From positions 1 to 64,000 of the forward strand of contig CAVSZD010000007.1 in the NCBI GenBank assembly GCA_963732355.1: 64,000 nt of DNA, given 5' to 3'. Below are positions 18,215 to 27,452 of this stretch, piece after piece (position 1 is the first letter of the stretch; every line of letters starts with the position of its first letter). The position numbers were made by a program, and so were the translations under genes. The notes beneath the pieces are model-generated. The model did not search any database, had not been told where the DNA came from, and saw nothing but the letters and a program-made list of their open reading frames with translations. The DNA comes from JADKAV01 sp963732355. Lineage in GTDB: Bacteria; Actinomycetota; Actinomycetes; S36-B12; UBA10799.

Positions 18215-20415
18215 TGCTCGGCGGAACCCTCGTCGGACTCCTCGATGACCGGCATGAGACTGAGCTTGCCGCGGTCGTCGATGTCCTTGATCTCCACGCG
18301 GATCTTGTCGCCGACCTTGACGACGTCGTCCACGCTGTCGATGCGCTTGCCACCGACCAACTTCTTGACCTCGGTGATGTGCAGCAGGCCGTCCTTGCCG
18401 GGCAGCAGCGACACGAAAGCACCGAAGTTCGTGGTCTTGACGACCGTGCCGAGGTAACGCTCACCGATCTCGGGCATCTGCGGGTTCGCGATGGCGTTGA
18501 TCATGTTGCGCGCCTCTTCGGCAGCCTCACCGTTGGACGCACCGATGTAGATGGTGCCGTCGTCCTCGATGGTGATGTCGGCACCGGTGTCGTCCTGGAT
18601 CTGGTTGATGATCTGGCCCTTCGGCCCGATGACCGCACCGATCTTGTCGACCGGAACCGTGATGGAGATGACCCGCGGAGCAAGGGGGTTCATCTCGTCG
18701 GGACCGTCGATGGCTTCACCCATGACGTCCAGAATCGTCATCCGTGCGTCGTGTGCCTGCTCGAGCGCGCCGGCAAGAACGCTGGCGGGGATGCCGTCCA
18801 GCTTCGTGTCGAGCTGCAGGGCGGTCACGAACTCGGACGTGCCGGCGACCTTGAAGTCCATGTCGCCGAAGGCGTCCTCAGCGCCGAGGATGTCGGTCAG
18901 CGCGACGTACTGCATCTGCCCGTCCACCTCGTCGGACACAAGGCCCATGGCGATGCCTGCGACCGGGGCCTTCAGCGGCACACCGGCGTTGAGCAGCGAC
19001 AGCGTCGAGGCGCACACGGAGCCCATCGACGTGGAGCCGTTGGACCCCAGAGCCTCCGAGACCTGCCGGATCGCGTAGGGGAAGTCCTCGCGGCTCGGCA
19101 GCACCGGAACCAGCGCGCGCTCGGCAAGCGCACCATGGCCGATCTCGCGACGCTTCGGGCTGCCCACCCGGCCGGTCTCACCGGTGGAGAAGGGCGGGAA
19201 GTTGTAGTTGTGCATGTAGCGCTTGCGCGTCATCGGGTTCAGCGTGTCCAACTGCTGTTCCATGCGCAGCATGTTCAGCGTGGTGACGCCCAGGATCTGG
19301 GTCTCGCCGCGCTCGAACAACGCCGATCCGTGCGCCCGCGGGATCACGTCGACCTCTGCGGAGAGGGCCCGGATGTCGGACAGCCCGCGGCCGTCGATGC
19401 GGACCTTGTCGCGCAGGATGCGCTGGCGCACCTGCTTCTTGGTGACGGCACGCAGAGCCGCGCTGACCTCTTTCTCGCGGCCCTCGAACTGCTCGGCGAG
19501 CTGCTCGGAAAGCTCGTCCTTGATCGCGTCAAGAGCGGTCTCGCGCTCCTGCTTGTCGGCGATGGTCAGCGCCTCGGCGACCTTGCCGCTGACAGCGGAC
19601 TCAACCGCGGCGTAGGCGTCGTCCTGGTAGTCCAGGAACACCGGGAACTCCTTGGTCTCCTTGCCGGCGCGGGCAGCGAGGTCGGACTGCGCCTCGCACA
19701 GCGCCTTGATGAAGGGCTTGGACGCGTCCAGACCCTCGGCGACTACGGTCTCGGTGGGTGCCGGGGCGCCGCCTCGGACCAGTTCGACGACCGACGGTGT
19801 GGCCTCCGCCTCGACCATCATGATGGCGACGTCGTCGCCCACGACACGACCCGCGACGACCATGTCGAACACGGCCTCCTCGAGTTGCGAGTGACTCGGG
19901 AAAGCGACCCAACGCTCCCCGATCAAGGCCACGCGCACGGCACCGATCGGACCGCTGAAGGGCAGACCGGACAACTGGGTGGACATGGACGCCGCGTTGA
20001 TGGCCAGCACGTCGTAGGGGTTGTCGGGGTTGAGCGACTGAACGGTGATCACGACCTGAACCTCGTTGCGCAGACCCTTCACGAAGGTCGGGCGCAGCGG
20101 CCGGTCGATCAAACGGCAGGTCAGGATCGCGTCCTCGCTGGGCCGGCCTTCACGACGGAAGAACGAACCGGGGATGCGACCGGCGGCGTACATCCGCTCC
20201 TCGACGTCCACGGTCAGCGGGAAGAAGTCGAACTGCTCCTTGGGGTGTTTGCCGGCGGTCGTGGCCGACAGCAGCATGGTGTCGCCGTCGAGGTAGGCCA
20301 CGGCCGAACCGGCGGCTTGGCGGGCAAGGCGCCCGGTCTCGAATCGGATTGTGCGGGTGCCGAAAGGACCGTTGTCCAGAACGGTCTCGGCGAATTCAAT
20401 GTTGGAACCCTCCAC
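18211..20415 (-). CDS. pnp: Polyribonucleotide nucleotidyltransferase
   Basis: 734 residues. 3'-to-5' phosphorolytic exoribonuclease of the RNA-decay machinery; in Streptomyces and mycobacteria it is also called guanosine pentaphosphate synthetase. Two RNase PH domains are joined by a helical linker, followed by a KH domain (GPKGQIINQIQDDTGADI) and an S1 domain (GERYLGTVVKTTNFGAFVSLLPGKDGLLHI). The GTG start is chosen because AAGGAGGG lies a few bases upstream. It is followed by the M16 gene with overlapping codons. Confidence 0.95.
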   Translation of the reverse strand: MEGSNIEFAETVLDNGPFGTRTIRFETGRLARQAAGSAVAYLDGDTMLLSATTAGKHPKEQFDFFPLTVDVEERMYAAGRIPGSFFRREGRPSEDAILTCRLIDRPLRPTFVKGLRNEVQVVITVQSLNPDNPYDVLAINAASMSTQLSGLPFSGPIGAVRVALIGERWVAFPSHSQLEEAVFDMVVAGRVVGDDVAIMMVEAEATPSVVELVRGGAPAPTETVVAEGLDASKPFIKALCEAQSDLAARAGKETKEFPVFLDYQDDAYAAVESAVSGKVAEALTIADKQERETALDAIKDELSEQLAEQFEGREKEVSAALRAVTKKQVRQRILRDKVRIDGRGLSDIRALSAEVDVIPRAHGSALFERGETQILGVTTLNMLRMEQQLDTLNPMTRKRYMHNYNFPPFSTGETGRVGSPKRREIGHGALAERALVPVLPSREDFPYAIRQVSEALGSNGSTSMGSVCASTLSLLNAGVPLKAPVAGIAMGLVSDEVDGQMQYVALTDILGAEDAFGDMDFKVAGTSEFVTALQLDTKLDGIPASVLAGALEQAHDARMTILDVMGEAIDGPDEMNPLAPRVISITVPVDKIGAVIGPKGQIINQIQDDTGADITIEDDGTIYIGASNGEAAEEARNMINAIANPQMPEIGERYLGTVVKTTNFGAFVSLLPGKDGLLHITEVKKLVGGKRIDSVDDVVKVGDKIRVEIKDIDDRGKLSLMPVIEESDEGSAEQ

Positions 20416-20535
20416 GGGCCCTCCTTCTTTGTCAGGGGGCCACCCGTGCCGGTCTTCGATCGAGACGACCCGCATCGCGGGTCATCACCACCGAGGACCG
20501 AGGCTTTCCAGGTAGCCCCGTGTGGGGTGGTGTGT

Positions 20536-20569
20536 GGCGCTGGGAACGACAGGTGCCGTCCCCAGCGCT
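20536..20569 (-). terminator. Hairpin between rpsO and pnp
   Basis: GCGCTGGG and CCCAGCGC form an 8-bp stem just downstream of rpsO in the direction of transcription, and before the start of pnp. Such rpsO–pnp hairpins act in E. coli as a partial terminator and RNase III site. Here only the stem is visible, with no T-run. Confidence 0.45.
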
Positions 20570-20576
20570 CACGAGG

Positions 20577-20846
20577 TTATCGACGGATACCGAGCCGTGC
20601 GATCAGCGAACGGTAGCGCTCGATGTCGGTGCGGGCCAGGTAGTCGAGCAGGCGGCGGCGACGTCCGACGAGCAGCAGCAATCCGCGGCGGCTGTGGTGG
20701 TCGTGCTTGTGCTCCTTCAGGTGCTCGGTCAGGTGCGAGATCCGGTGGCTCAGAAGTGCAACCTGCACCTCGGGGCTTCCGGTGTCGCCTTCGACCGTGG
20801 CGTAATCACTGATGATCTTCTGCTTGGTGGCAGTGTCCATTGACAA
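20577..20846 (-). CDS. rpsO: 30S ribosomal protein S15
   Basis: 89 residues, normal length. The signature GSPEVQVALLSHRI and SRRGLLLLVGRRRRLLDYL is intact. It binds 16S rRNA in the platform. It is placed upstream of pnp as in most bacteria. Confidence 0.97.
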   Translation of the reverse strand: MSMDTATKQKIISDYATVEGDTGSPEVQVALLSHRISHLTEHLKEHKHDHHSRRGLLLLVGRRRRLLDYLARTDIERYRSLIARLGIRR

Positions 20847-20954
20847 TCCTTGAATCTACGCGGACGCAACAACACGGCGGTTACCGAGCGTCCGTTCAGT
20901 AACCGTCCTCCCAGTGTAGCGGGTGGGCCTGACAGCGGATCGCTGCTCGGTTGT

Positions 20955-21821
20955 TCAGGCCTTCCTGGTCGCCTCGACGTCGCGGTGCATCTGCTCGACT
21001 AGGGCATCCACCGAATCAAAGGCCAACGTGTCGCGCAGGCGGCTGCGGAACTCCAGACGCAGGTCGCGGCCGTACAGGTCGGCGTCGAAATCCAGCAGAT
21101 ACGCCTCGACGGTCCGGTTCTGCGCCTCGAATGTGGGGTTCGTGCCGATCGAAATGGCGGCCAGGTGGGCATCCTCACCCACCACCGCGGTGCCGGCGTA
21201 GACCCCGTCCGCTGGGATCGCGGCCAGCCGATGCGCCTCGACATTGGCCGTGGGGAACCCCAGGTCGCGCCCGCGTTTGTGGCCAGTGACCACCACCCCC
21301 TCCAGTTCGGGCGCTCGGTTGAGCATCCGCGCCGCCGCAACGACGTCACCGGCCGCGATCGCCGCCCGCACCCGGGTTGAGGAAACCGGATCGCCACCTC
21401 CAACAAGTCCGAACTCATCCACGGTCAACCCGGCCTCGCGCAGGGTGGCGGCCGTGCCTTGGGCCTTGTGACCGAACCGGAAGCCCTGACCGATGACCAC
21501 GTGCTGGGCATTCAACCGCTCGAGCAGGATCTCGTCGATGAACTCCTGGGCAGTCATCGCGGCCATGCCCAAGGAGAACTCCAGGACCTCGACCGCGTGC
21601 ACACCGACCTGCTCGATGAAACGCAGACGCCGGGATACCGAGCACAACCGGGTCGGCGCATGTTCGGGGCGCAGAACTTCCAAAGGGTTCGGGTCGAAGG
21701 TCACCGCGACGGCCCGCAGGCCAGCGTCTTGGGCCACCTGCACGCAGTGGCCGATCACCGATTGGTGCCCGACATGAACCCCGTCGAAGACCCCTATGGT
21801 CACGGCAGATCCTGAAGGCAC
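20955..21821 (-). CDS. ribF: Bifunctional riboflavin kinase / FAD synthetase
   Basis: About 288 residues. It makes FMN and FAD from riboflavin. The N-terminal nucleotidyltransferase has GVFDGVHVGH; the C-terminal kinase has KRGRDLGFPTANV. I chose the GTG at 21821, eight codons before the first conserved strand, because longer starts run into the divergent sortase gene. The start remains uncertain. Confidence 0.9.
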   Translation of the reverse strand: MPSGSAVTIGVFDGVHVGHQSVIGHCVQVAQDAGLRAVAVTFDPNPLEVLRPEHAPTRLCSVSRRLRFIEQVGVHAVEVLEFSLGMAAMTAQEFIDEILLERLNAQHVVIGQGFRFGHKAQGTAATLREAGLTVDEFGLVGGGDPVSSTRVRAAIAAGDVVAAARMLNRAPELEGVVVTGHKRGRDLGFPTANVEAHRLAAIPADGVYAGTAVVGEDAHLAAISIGTNPTFEAQNRTVEAYLLDFDADLYGRDLRLEFRSRLRDTLAFDSVDALVEQMHRDVEATRKA

Positions 21822-21886
21822 GCCACTACCTTGCCAGACGCAGCGAAAGTGTCCGCGCGCTGCCCAACCGCTTGAGGGGCCACAAT

Positions 21887-22528
21887 GTGCGGGTGGATCG
21901 CACATTCCTGCAGAAGGCGGCGGCGGTGGTTGCCGACGTCCTGATCACTGCCGGTGCGCTGGCGATCGCATTCGCCGTCTACCTGCTGTTCTGGACGAAC
22001 ACCACGGCCGACCGGGCAGCCGCGACCACCGCGAAGAACCTGGAAGCCAGCCTCGACACGGCGGCCGCGGTGCGGATCGAACCTGGCAAGGCGTTCGGAC
22101 TCATCTACATCCCGCGCCTGCGCGACGACGTGTGGGGCGCTCCCATCCTGCAAGGGGTGGATTCGGCGGAACTGGCCAAGGGCTTCGGCCACTACCCGGC
22201 GACGCCGCTGCCGGGCCAGCCTGGCAACTCCGCTCTGGCGGCCCACCGTGCGACCCACGGTGAGCCCCTGCGGTTCGTCGACCGGCTCGAGCGAGGCGAC
22301 CGGGTCTACATCCGGATGCCCGGGTCCTGGTACACCTACCGCCTGGTTCGCGACCAGATCGTGTCACCGACGGACGCCTGGGTCATCGGCCAACGGATCC
22401 CCGACGAACTCGGGGACGAGGCCGTGTTAACCCTGACCACCTGTCACCCGCGGTGGGCATCGACCCAGCGCTGGATCTGGTGGGGTGTTCTGGAGTCGAC
22501 GAGTCGCACGAAACCGGAGATGACCTGA
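21887..22528 (+). CDS. Class E sortase
   Basis: Membrane-anchored transpeptidase of about 213 residues (start at 21872 or 21893 also possible). An N-terminal signal anchor lies at about 10–37. The catalytic region shows ALAAHRATHG (histidine), LTLTTCHP (cysteine) and a C-terminal RWIWWG in place of the usual arginine strand context. Class E sortases attach proteins bearing LAXTG to the actinobacterial wall. A matching 51-residue LAATG peptide is encoded 1.3 kb away. The stop overlaps the ATG of the next small gene. Confidence 0.88.
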   Translation: MRVDRTFLQKAAAVVADVLITAGALAIAFAVYLLFWTNTTADRAAATTAKNLEASLDTAAAVRIEPGKAFGLIYIPRLRDDVWGAPILQGVDSAELAKGFGHYPATPLPGQPGNSALAAHRATHGEPLRFVDRLERGDRVYIRMPGSWYTYRLVRDQIVSPTDAWVIGQRIPDELGDEAVLTLTTCHPRWASTQRWIWWGVLESTSRTKPEMT

Positions 22529-22788
22529 TGTACAGCTCGCTTTGGCGGCAGCTTCCCGGTCCAGCCTGGGCCAGGGCGTTGCAGTGTGCCGCACTCATCG
22601 CGGTGTCGATCGTGGTCTTGTTCGGCTGGGTGTTCCCGTGGCTGGAAGCAGCCCTGGGCATCAACGAGGTGACCGTCGACGCCGGCGTTCTACCACTTGC
22701 GCTCGGCGCCGATCGCGGCCTGGAAGAAGGCGCGCGCCTGGACCGTTTGCAGGAACAGGTCGTAGATCATCTCGATCACGATGGTTGA
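22528..22788 (+). CDS. Small membrane protein downstream of sortase
   Basis: 86 residues with one hydrophobic segment (about 21–42) ending in WVFPWLE. The ATG overlaps the sortase stop codon, so the two are co-translated. Comparable short proteins starting MYxxLWRxLPGP sit next to class E sortases in other actinobacteria, as far as I recall. The last 33 residues run antisense through the 3' end of the glycosyltransferase gene and may not be conserved. Confidence 0.65.
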   Translation: MYSSLWRQLPGPAWARALQCAALIAVSIVVLFGWVFPWLEAALGINEVTVDAGVLPLALGADRGLEEGARLDRLQEQVVDHLDHDG

Positions 22789-23805
22789 GGCGATCGCCAT
22801 TTGGATCCACCCGCGCGAACGCACCGTCACCACTCGTTCGACCACGAAGATCGCGGTCACGGCCATCCAGATCGGCTGCAGACTCACGTGCCCCACCGCC
22901 ACGAACGAGTAGGCCAGAGTCGACAGGTAGGTGAAGATCACGATCACGCCGAGGAAGCTCAGCACCTGTCTGCCCCAGTAGGACAATGTGATCCGGGTGA
23001 AGCCGTAGTCCACCAGATTCTCCAGGGCACCCCGCTTCCATCGCAGCCGCTGCTGGGCCAGGTCACCCCATGTGCCCATCACCTCTGTGGTCAGCCGGCA
23101 GCCAAGGGGCGAGATGATCTCGTAGCCGAGGTGCATGAGCGCCAAGGTCAACTCGTTGTCCTCGGTCAGGACGTGGGTGTCGTAGACCTGCCCCTGCTCC
23201 CCCGGCAGACTGCTCCCGCGCTCAAGCGCGACATGCTGCATGACGCCCACCCGGAAGACGGTGGCGGTTCCGGTCAGCACCAGAACCTTGCCCTTCAGAC
23301 GGCCGACATCACGGGCGTACCGCGCGTACTCGTTGCGCTGGAACATCCCCACCAGACCACCGCCGGGCTGGCCGAAGAACGTGCCTCCGACTCCCCCGAC
23401 GTCACCCTCGGCCAGCCGCAAGACAGCTGTGCGAAGGAACTCGTGGTCCAGCACCGAGTCCGCATCCTGGACCAGCAATGCGTCGGATGCGTCGAGCTCC
23501 CCTTCTTCTGTGAGCAGCTCGATGACCTGGTTGAGTGCTCCGCCCTTCTTGTGGACGTTGTCCACCGTTTCCACGACCCGCACACCCTCGAAGGACAGTG
23601 CGACCTCGACTGTTTCATCGGTGCAGTTGTCCGCCGCCACCACGATGAGATCGGGCACCAGCGACTGATGTTGCAGCGCTTCGATCGTGGCGCCGATCTG
23701 CGTACCTTCGTTGTGGGCGGGCACGACGACGAGCAACCTGCGCACGGGAGCCGGCAGGTCCTCGGTCAACAAATTGGCGTGCGAACGCACGTCGAGAGTA
23801 CTCAT
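22690..23805 (-). CDS. Membrane glycosyltransferase, family 2
   Basis: 371 residues. Processive-type GT2 enzyme. The start at MSTLDVR is preceded by AAGGA. The GT-A domain has VVVPAHNEG, VVAADNCTD, a DADS metal site, the acceptor TEDNELTLAL motif and QQRLRWKRG (Q/RxxRW, typical of cellulose/hyaluronan/chitin-synthase-like enzymes). Three hydrophobic segments follow. It presumably makes a surface polysaccharide. It is 29 bases downstream of the mini LAXTG peptide gene and probably in the same transcript. The facing GH26 gene may trim the product. Confidence 0.85.
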   Translation of the reverse strand: MSTLDVRSHANLLTEDLPAPVRRLLVVVPAHNEGTQIGATIEALQHQSLVPDLIVVAADNCTDETVEVALSFEGVRVVETVDNVHKKGGALNQVIELLTEEGELDASDALLVQDADSVLDHEFLRTAVLRLAEGDVGGVGGTFFGQPGGGLVGMFQRNEYARYARDVGRLKGKVLVLTGTATVFRVGVMQHVALERGSSLPGEQGQVYDTHVLTEDNELTLALMHLGYEIISPLGCRLTTEVMGTWGDLAQQRLRWKRGALENLVDYGFTRITLSYWGRQVLSFLGVIVIFTYLSTLAYSFVAVGHVSLQPIWMAVTAIFVVERVVTVRSRGWIQMAIASTIVIEMIYDLFLQTVQARAFFQAAIGAERKW

Positions 23806-23834
23806 GGTGTCCTTGAGGGTTGAGGACGGATTGA

Positions 23835-23990
23835 TCAGGCCTGAGCCTTCGGAATGATGCGGGAGACGGCCATACCGGTCGCGAGCAGCGCGAAGCCGGC
23901 AAGGAAAATCCACAGGGCCATTCCCGGTCCTGTGGCAGCCAGAATGCCGGCTCCAGCCGGAGCGGCACCTGCGATTGCGTTGTTGTACAT
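23835..23990 (-). CDS. 51-residue LAXTG sorting-signal mini-protein
   Basis: A short gene on the minus strand directly upstream of the glycosyltransferase. GGGGTG lies seven bases before the ATG. The protein starts MYNNAIAGAAPAGAG; residues 17–21 are LAATG, matching the LAXTG motif of class E sortase substrates. A single hydrophobic helix (about 24–42) and a short basic tail with Arg44 and Lys48 follow. It is therefore almost nothing but a sorting signal, and has no N-terminal signal peptide. A class E sortase gene lies nearby. I infer a sortase substrate that would display about 20 residues, or a membrane partner of the glycosyltransferase. Confidence 0.75.
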   Translation of the reverse strand: MYNNAIAGAAPAGAGILAATGPGMALWIFLAGFALLATGMAVSRIIPKAQA

Positions 23991-24090
23991 AGAAATTCAC
24001 CCCAAACTACTGATTCGATTTCATCCGGGCCTTTGGACCGCGGATTTCGTTCCCAATTCAATGGTCGCGGCAAGCATTCGATGGTTCAAG

Positions 24091-24120
24091 GCTTGAAGAT
24101 CAATATGCGATCAAGATCAC
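24091..24120. promoter_or_regulatory. Possible operator: spaced GATCAA repeats
   Basis: In the AT-richer gap between the divergent mini-peptide/GT2 and GH26 genes, GATCAA occurs at 24098 and again at 24109, 11 bases apart, followed at once by GATCAC. One helical turn of spacing fits a repeat-binding regulator. No regulator gene is adjacent. Confidence 0.3.
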
Positions 24121-24205
24121 GTCAAGAGTCCTGCAATTGTCACGGGCGGTGGTGAGTTGATCGCTTATCGCAACATCTGCGCTGGTTCAGGAGTAGGAAA
24201 GGGGC

Positions 24206-25528
24206 GTGGGTTACAGGCCGCAGAACCTCAGTCGGCCCGTCGCGCCTGCCGATATTGCAGGTGTGAAGGGTCGGCTCGTGACTGTTTGCGCGATCAGCGC
24301 GCTGGCCCTTTTGGCCTCCCTGGCAACAAACTCGGCCCCCGGTGATGCGGCAACTCCCCTGCGAAGCCACATTCGCCTGGGGGCTTGGGTCAAACCAATG
24401 GTCGCGGATCCGCAAGTCCTGACGGATTTGGAAACCACAGTGGGACGCCCCTTCGACATTGCCTCCTACTTCTACGGGTTCGGCGACTGGTTCCCGACAG
24501 ACATCGAACGGGGCTTCGCGGCCGGGGGTAAGCGCGATGTCCTGATCTCGTGGGACATGGGCGACACCCGATTCACCGACTGGACCCAAGGGCGCCACGA
24601 CGACTACCTGCGCACCATCGGCCGGCTCGCGTCCGCCTATCCGTACGCGCTGTACGTGCGACCCTGGCCGGAGATGAACGGCGACTGGCAGACATTCATG
24701 CCAACCGCCTCCGGAGACCGCCCGAACGGTGGGACGCCGGCGCAGTTCCGCGAGGCCTGGAAACACGTCGTGGACACGGTGCGCGCCGCCGGGGGCTCGA
24801 ACATCAAGTGGGTGTTCAACCCGTACGCGGCGACGTACGAGGGAACCGCTGACGTCCGGCAGTTGTGGCCCGGCGCAGGTTACGTCGATGTGCTGGGCAT
24901 CGACGGCTACAACTGGGGCGGCGGCCCGGCGCCCTGGCAAAGCTTCAACACCATCTTCGGACCCATGTACTCGATCCTGACGTCCTTGGACCCCGGCTTG
25001 CCGGTATGGATCTGCGAGTTCGCCTCACGTGAACCCAGCGTCAACGACGGGGCCGCCATCCTGCCCGCGGCCAGCAAGGGGCAGTGGATCAACGAGGCCT
25101 TCACAAGCACGGCGTTCCCCCGCGTCAGCGCCCTGGTTTGGTTCCACGAGAAGAAGGAACGCGATTGGCGCATCGACTCCTCCGCGGACTCGCTGGCTGC
25201 CTTCCGGGAACAAGCAGCCCTGGTCGGTGGAACACCCACCGTGAGCCCCTCACCGACCCCGACGCCCACGGCGACCACCAAGCCGAAGAAGAAGCCCCGC
25301 TCGGCCATGCGGGTGGTTTCGAGCAGTTCCAGTCGCATCACACTGGCGGTGACGCCGGCCACGCGTGTTCGATTGGCGATCAAGCGAATGGGACGCGGTG
25401 GCTGGCAAACGATCGGGCGACTTCACACCAACCGCCGGGGACGGGCAGTCATCAGGCGGACGGCGTCCTCGTTGCAGGTGGTCGCTCCCGCGCTTGAACG
25501 CCGCGTCGTTGTGGCCGGACTCACGTAG
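24206..25528 (+). CDS. Secreted GH26-like glycoside hydrolase
   Basis: 440 residues with a signal peptide in the first about 50 (start GTG supported by AAAGGGG; GTG at 24263 also possible). The catalytic domain has RPWPEMNGDW, where Glu is the expected acid/base, and VWICEFAS with the expected nucleophile Glu, as in beta-mannanases and related GH26 enzymes. A Thr/Pro-rich linker near residue 350 leads to a basic beta-rich C-terminal domain of about 80 residues. It may process the polymer made by the neighbouring GT2. Its end overlaps the convergent truB gene by eight bases. Substrate unknown. Confidence 0.8.
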   Translation: MGYRPQNLSRPVAPADIAGVKGRLVTVCAISALALLASLATNSAPGDAATPLRSHIRLGAWVKPMVADPQVLTDLETTVGRPFDIASYFYGFGDWFPTDIERGFAAGGKRDVLISWDMGDTRFTDWTQGRHDDYLRTIGRLASAYPYALYVRPWPEMNGDWQTFMPTASGDRPNGGTPAQFREAWKHVVDTVRAAGGSNIKWVFNPYAATYEGTADVRQLWPGAGYVDVLGIDGYNWGGGPAPWQSFNTIFGPMYSILTSLDPGLPVWICEFASREPSVNDGAAILPAASKGQWINEAFTSTAFPRVSALVWFHEKKERDWRIDSSADSLAAFREQAALVGGTPTVSPSPTPTPTATTKPKKKPRSAMRVVSSSSSRITLAVTPATRVRLAIKRMGRGGWQTIGRLHTNRRGRAVIRRTASSLQVVAPALERRVVVAGLT

Positions 25529-26375
25529 GCCGGTTCACCAGGATCGACGTACGTCCGGTGGTCGTCTGCACGACTGACACCCACTCACCGGATTCATCGA
25601 GGATCAGTCGAACCCCCTCCTCCATCGCCGGCGGAAGCCCATTGCGAACCGCGCGGGCGTCCGCTTCATCCACCGTCGTCACGGGCAGTATCTTCGCCAT
25701 CATCGTCGAGGTCTCGGTCACCGCGGGCGGCACTTCGCCCAGTCGCTCACAAACGGCGACCGGGATCGGCCCGATCGCAGTGCGGCGCAAGGACGTCAGG
25801 TGTCCGGCACTACCCAGCGCCGCACCAAGATCGCGGGCAAGAGCACGGATGTAGGTTCCCGAGCTGCACTCGACCACGACGTCGATGTCCGTGCACCGGC
25901 CGGCCTGACGCGGAGCACCCAACACCTCGAAACGCTCAATGCGCACGGGACGTGGTTGCAGTTCCACCTGCTCGCCCTTGCGCACGCGCGCGTAGGAACG
26001 CTGGCCGTCCACCTTGATCGCGGACACCGCGCTGGGCACTTGCAGGATGTCGCCGGTCAATCCGACAACGGCTGCCGACAGACCTGCGGGATCCCACTGC
26101 CAGCCCGGCTCGGTGAGGATCTCGCCCTCGGCGTCATCGGTGAGCGTGCCCGCACCGAGGCGGATGGTGGCCTCGTACACCTTGGGCAGGCCCTGTACGA
26201 ACCGCAGCAGCCGGGTCGCCTCGCCCAGCCCCACAACCAGAACCCCGGTCGCCATCGGGTCGAGGGTCCCCGCGTGACCAACGCGCTTCTGGCCGTACAG
26301 CCGGCGCAAACGCCCCACCACATCGTGGCTGGTCCAGCCCGGGTCCTTGTCGATGAGGGCGAACCCGGAGATCAC
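25521..26375 (-). CDS. truB: tRNA pseudouridine(55) synthase
   Basis: 284 residues. It makes pseudouridine 55 in tRNA. The catalytic aspartate is in GHAGTLDPMATGVL; SSGTYIRALARDLG is a second family motif. It overlaps the start of nrnA's stop by four bases, indicating coupling. Normal length. Confidence 0.95.
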   Translation of the reverse strand: MISGFALIDKDPGWTSHDVVGRLRRLYGQKRVGHAGTLDPMATGVLVVGLGEATRLLRFVQGLPKVYEATIRLGAGTLTDDAEGEILTEPGWQWDPAGLSAAVVGLTGDILQVPSAVSAIKVDGQRSYARVRKGEQVELQPRPVRIERFEVLGAPRQAGRCTDIDVVVECSSGTYIRALARDLGAALGSAGHLTSLRRTAIGPIPVAVCERLGEVPPAVTETSTMMAKILPVTTVDEADARAVRNGLPPAMEEGVRLILDESGEWVSVVQTTTGRTSILVNRPT

Positions 26376-27337
26376 CGCAGCGCCTGCAGGAACGAGTCAA
26401 GGGTCGTTGCGGCGTCGTCGGTTCCGGTGAAGCCCGCAGCCATGCGGTGACCGCCACCGCCACAAGCCGTGCAGGCAGCACCCACGTCCACCCCGCCCAA
26501 CGAACGGCTTGAGATGCGCCAGATCCCGCGATCGTCCTGCTTGACTACGACCGCGACCTCAGCACCCTCGACGCTGCGCACGACGTCGATGAGGGCTTCG
26601 ACCTGACTGAATTCGATTCCGTGCCGCTGGCGGTCCTCGCGCGCCACCCGAACGATGGCGACCTTGTGCGCTCCGACCGATCGGATCTCCAGGCTTGCCA
26701 GCGCGTCGGCCTGCATTGCCAGGAAGCCAAGCGAACGGGTGTCAAAGAGTGACTTGGCCACGGCCGCGAAGTCGATGCCCACTTCCATCAGTCGGGCGGC
26801 GGCACGCAGGCTCTCAGGTGTCGTGGACGCGAATCGGAAGGACCCGGTGTCCGAGCTGATCGCGGCGTAGAGGCACACCGCCATGTCCGCTGTGAGCTCG
26901 ACTTGCAGCGCGTCTATGAGGTCCAGTGCCAACAGCCCCGTTGCCGGTCGGGCAGCATCGACGTGAACGATCGGCGCGAAGGGGACGAAGCTCGCGTGAT
27001 GGTCCATGGCGATGAAGACGCGTGCTGCTTCACCTACCGTGAGCAGGAACCCGATCCGGTCTCCGGAGGACGCGTCCATGGAGATCACGACGTCGGCGGG
27101 CCGGGCGAACGGACCAGCGGTGACGAGGTCCTGGCGCGGCAAGAACCGCAAGGAGCCCGGCACCTCGAACGGGTCGTCCGGGAAAGTCACCTGCGACTGG
27201 ATGCCCAAGCTCTCCAGCGCGATTGCAACGGCCAGGGTGGACCCGAGGGCATCGGCGTCGGGGCTGACGTGAGCCACGAGCAGAACACCTTGCGCACCTC
27301 GCAGGTGTTCGGCGATCTGCTCGAAGGTGGCGTTCAC
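26372..27337 (-). CDS. nrnA: DHH/DHHA1 nanoRNase / pAp phosphatase
   Basis: 321 residues. It degrades very short RNAs and 3',5'-bisphosphate adenosine; mycobacterial relatives also cleave cyclic dinucleotides. Motifs are HVSPDADALGS, the DHH in AMDHHASF, and the DHHA1 ending GGGHRMAAGF. In M. tuberculosis the equivalent (Rv2837c) also follows rbfA. Here a 590-base repeat array lies between the two. Confidence 0.93.
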   Translation of the reverse strand: MNATFEQIAEHLRGAQGVLLVAHVSPDADALGSTLAVAIALESLGIQSQVTFPDDPFEVPGSLRFLPRQDLVTAGPFARPADVVISMDASSGDRIGFLLTVGEAARVFIAMDHHASFVPFAPIVHVDAARPATGLLALDLIDALQVELTADMAVCLYAAISSDTGSFRFASTTPESLRAAARLMEVGIDFAAVAKSLFDTRSLGFLAMQADALASLEIRSVGAHKVAIVRVAREDRQRHGIEFSQVEALIDVVRSVEGAEVAVVVKQDDRGIWRISSRSLGGVDVGAACTACGGGGHRMAAGFTGTDDAATTLDSFLQALR

Positions 27338-27452
27338 CCCCTGAGTCTAGGGGCGACGGGGTTCGGCCTGCCTGGTTGTGCCGGCGGGTGCTCGAGCGGG
27401 CAGCGGGCTTGCACCGGCCCGCGAGCCACACGCCGGGCCCCGCGGTGCCCGC

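Noticed and set aside
18379..20616. A 745-codon plus-strand open frame opposite pnp
   Set aside because: High-GC antisense shadow. The minus strand encodes a complete, motif-bearing PNPase.
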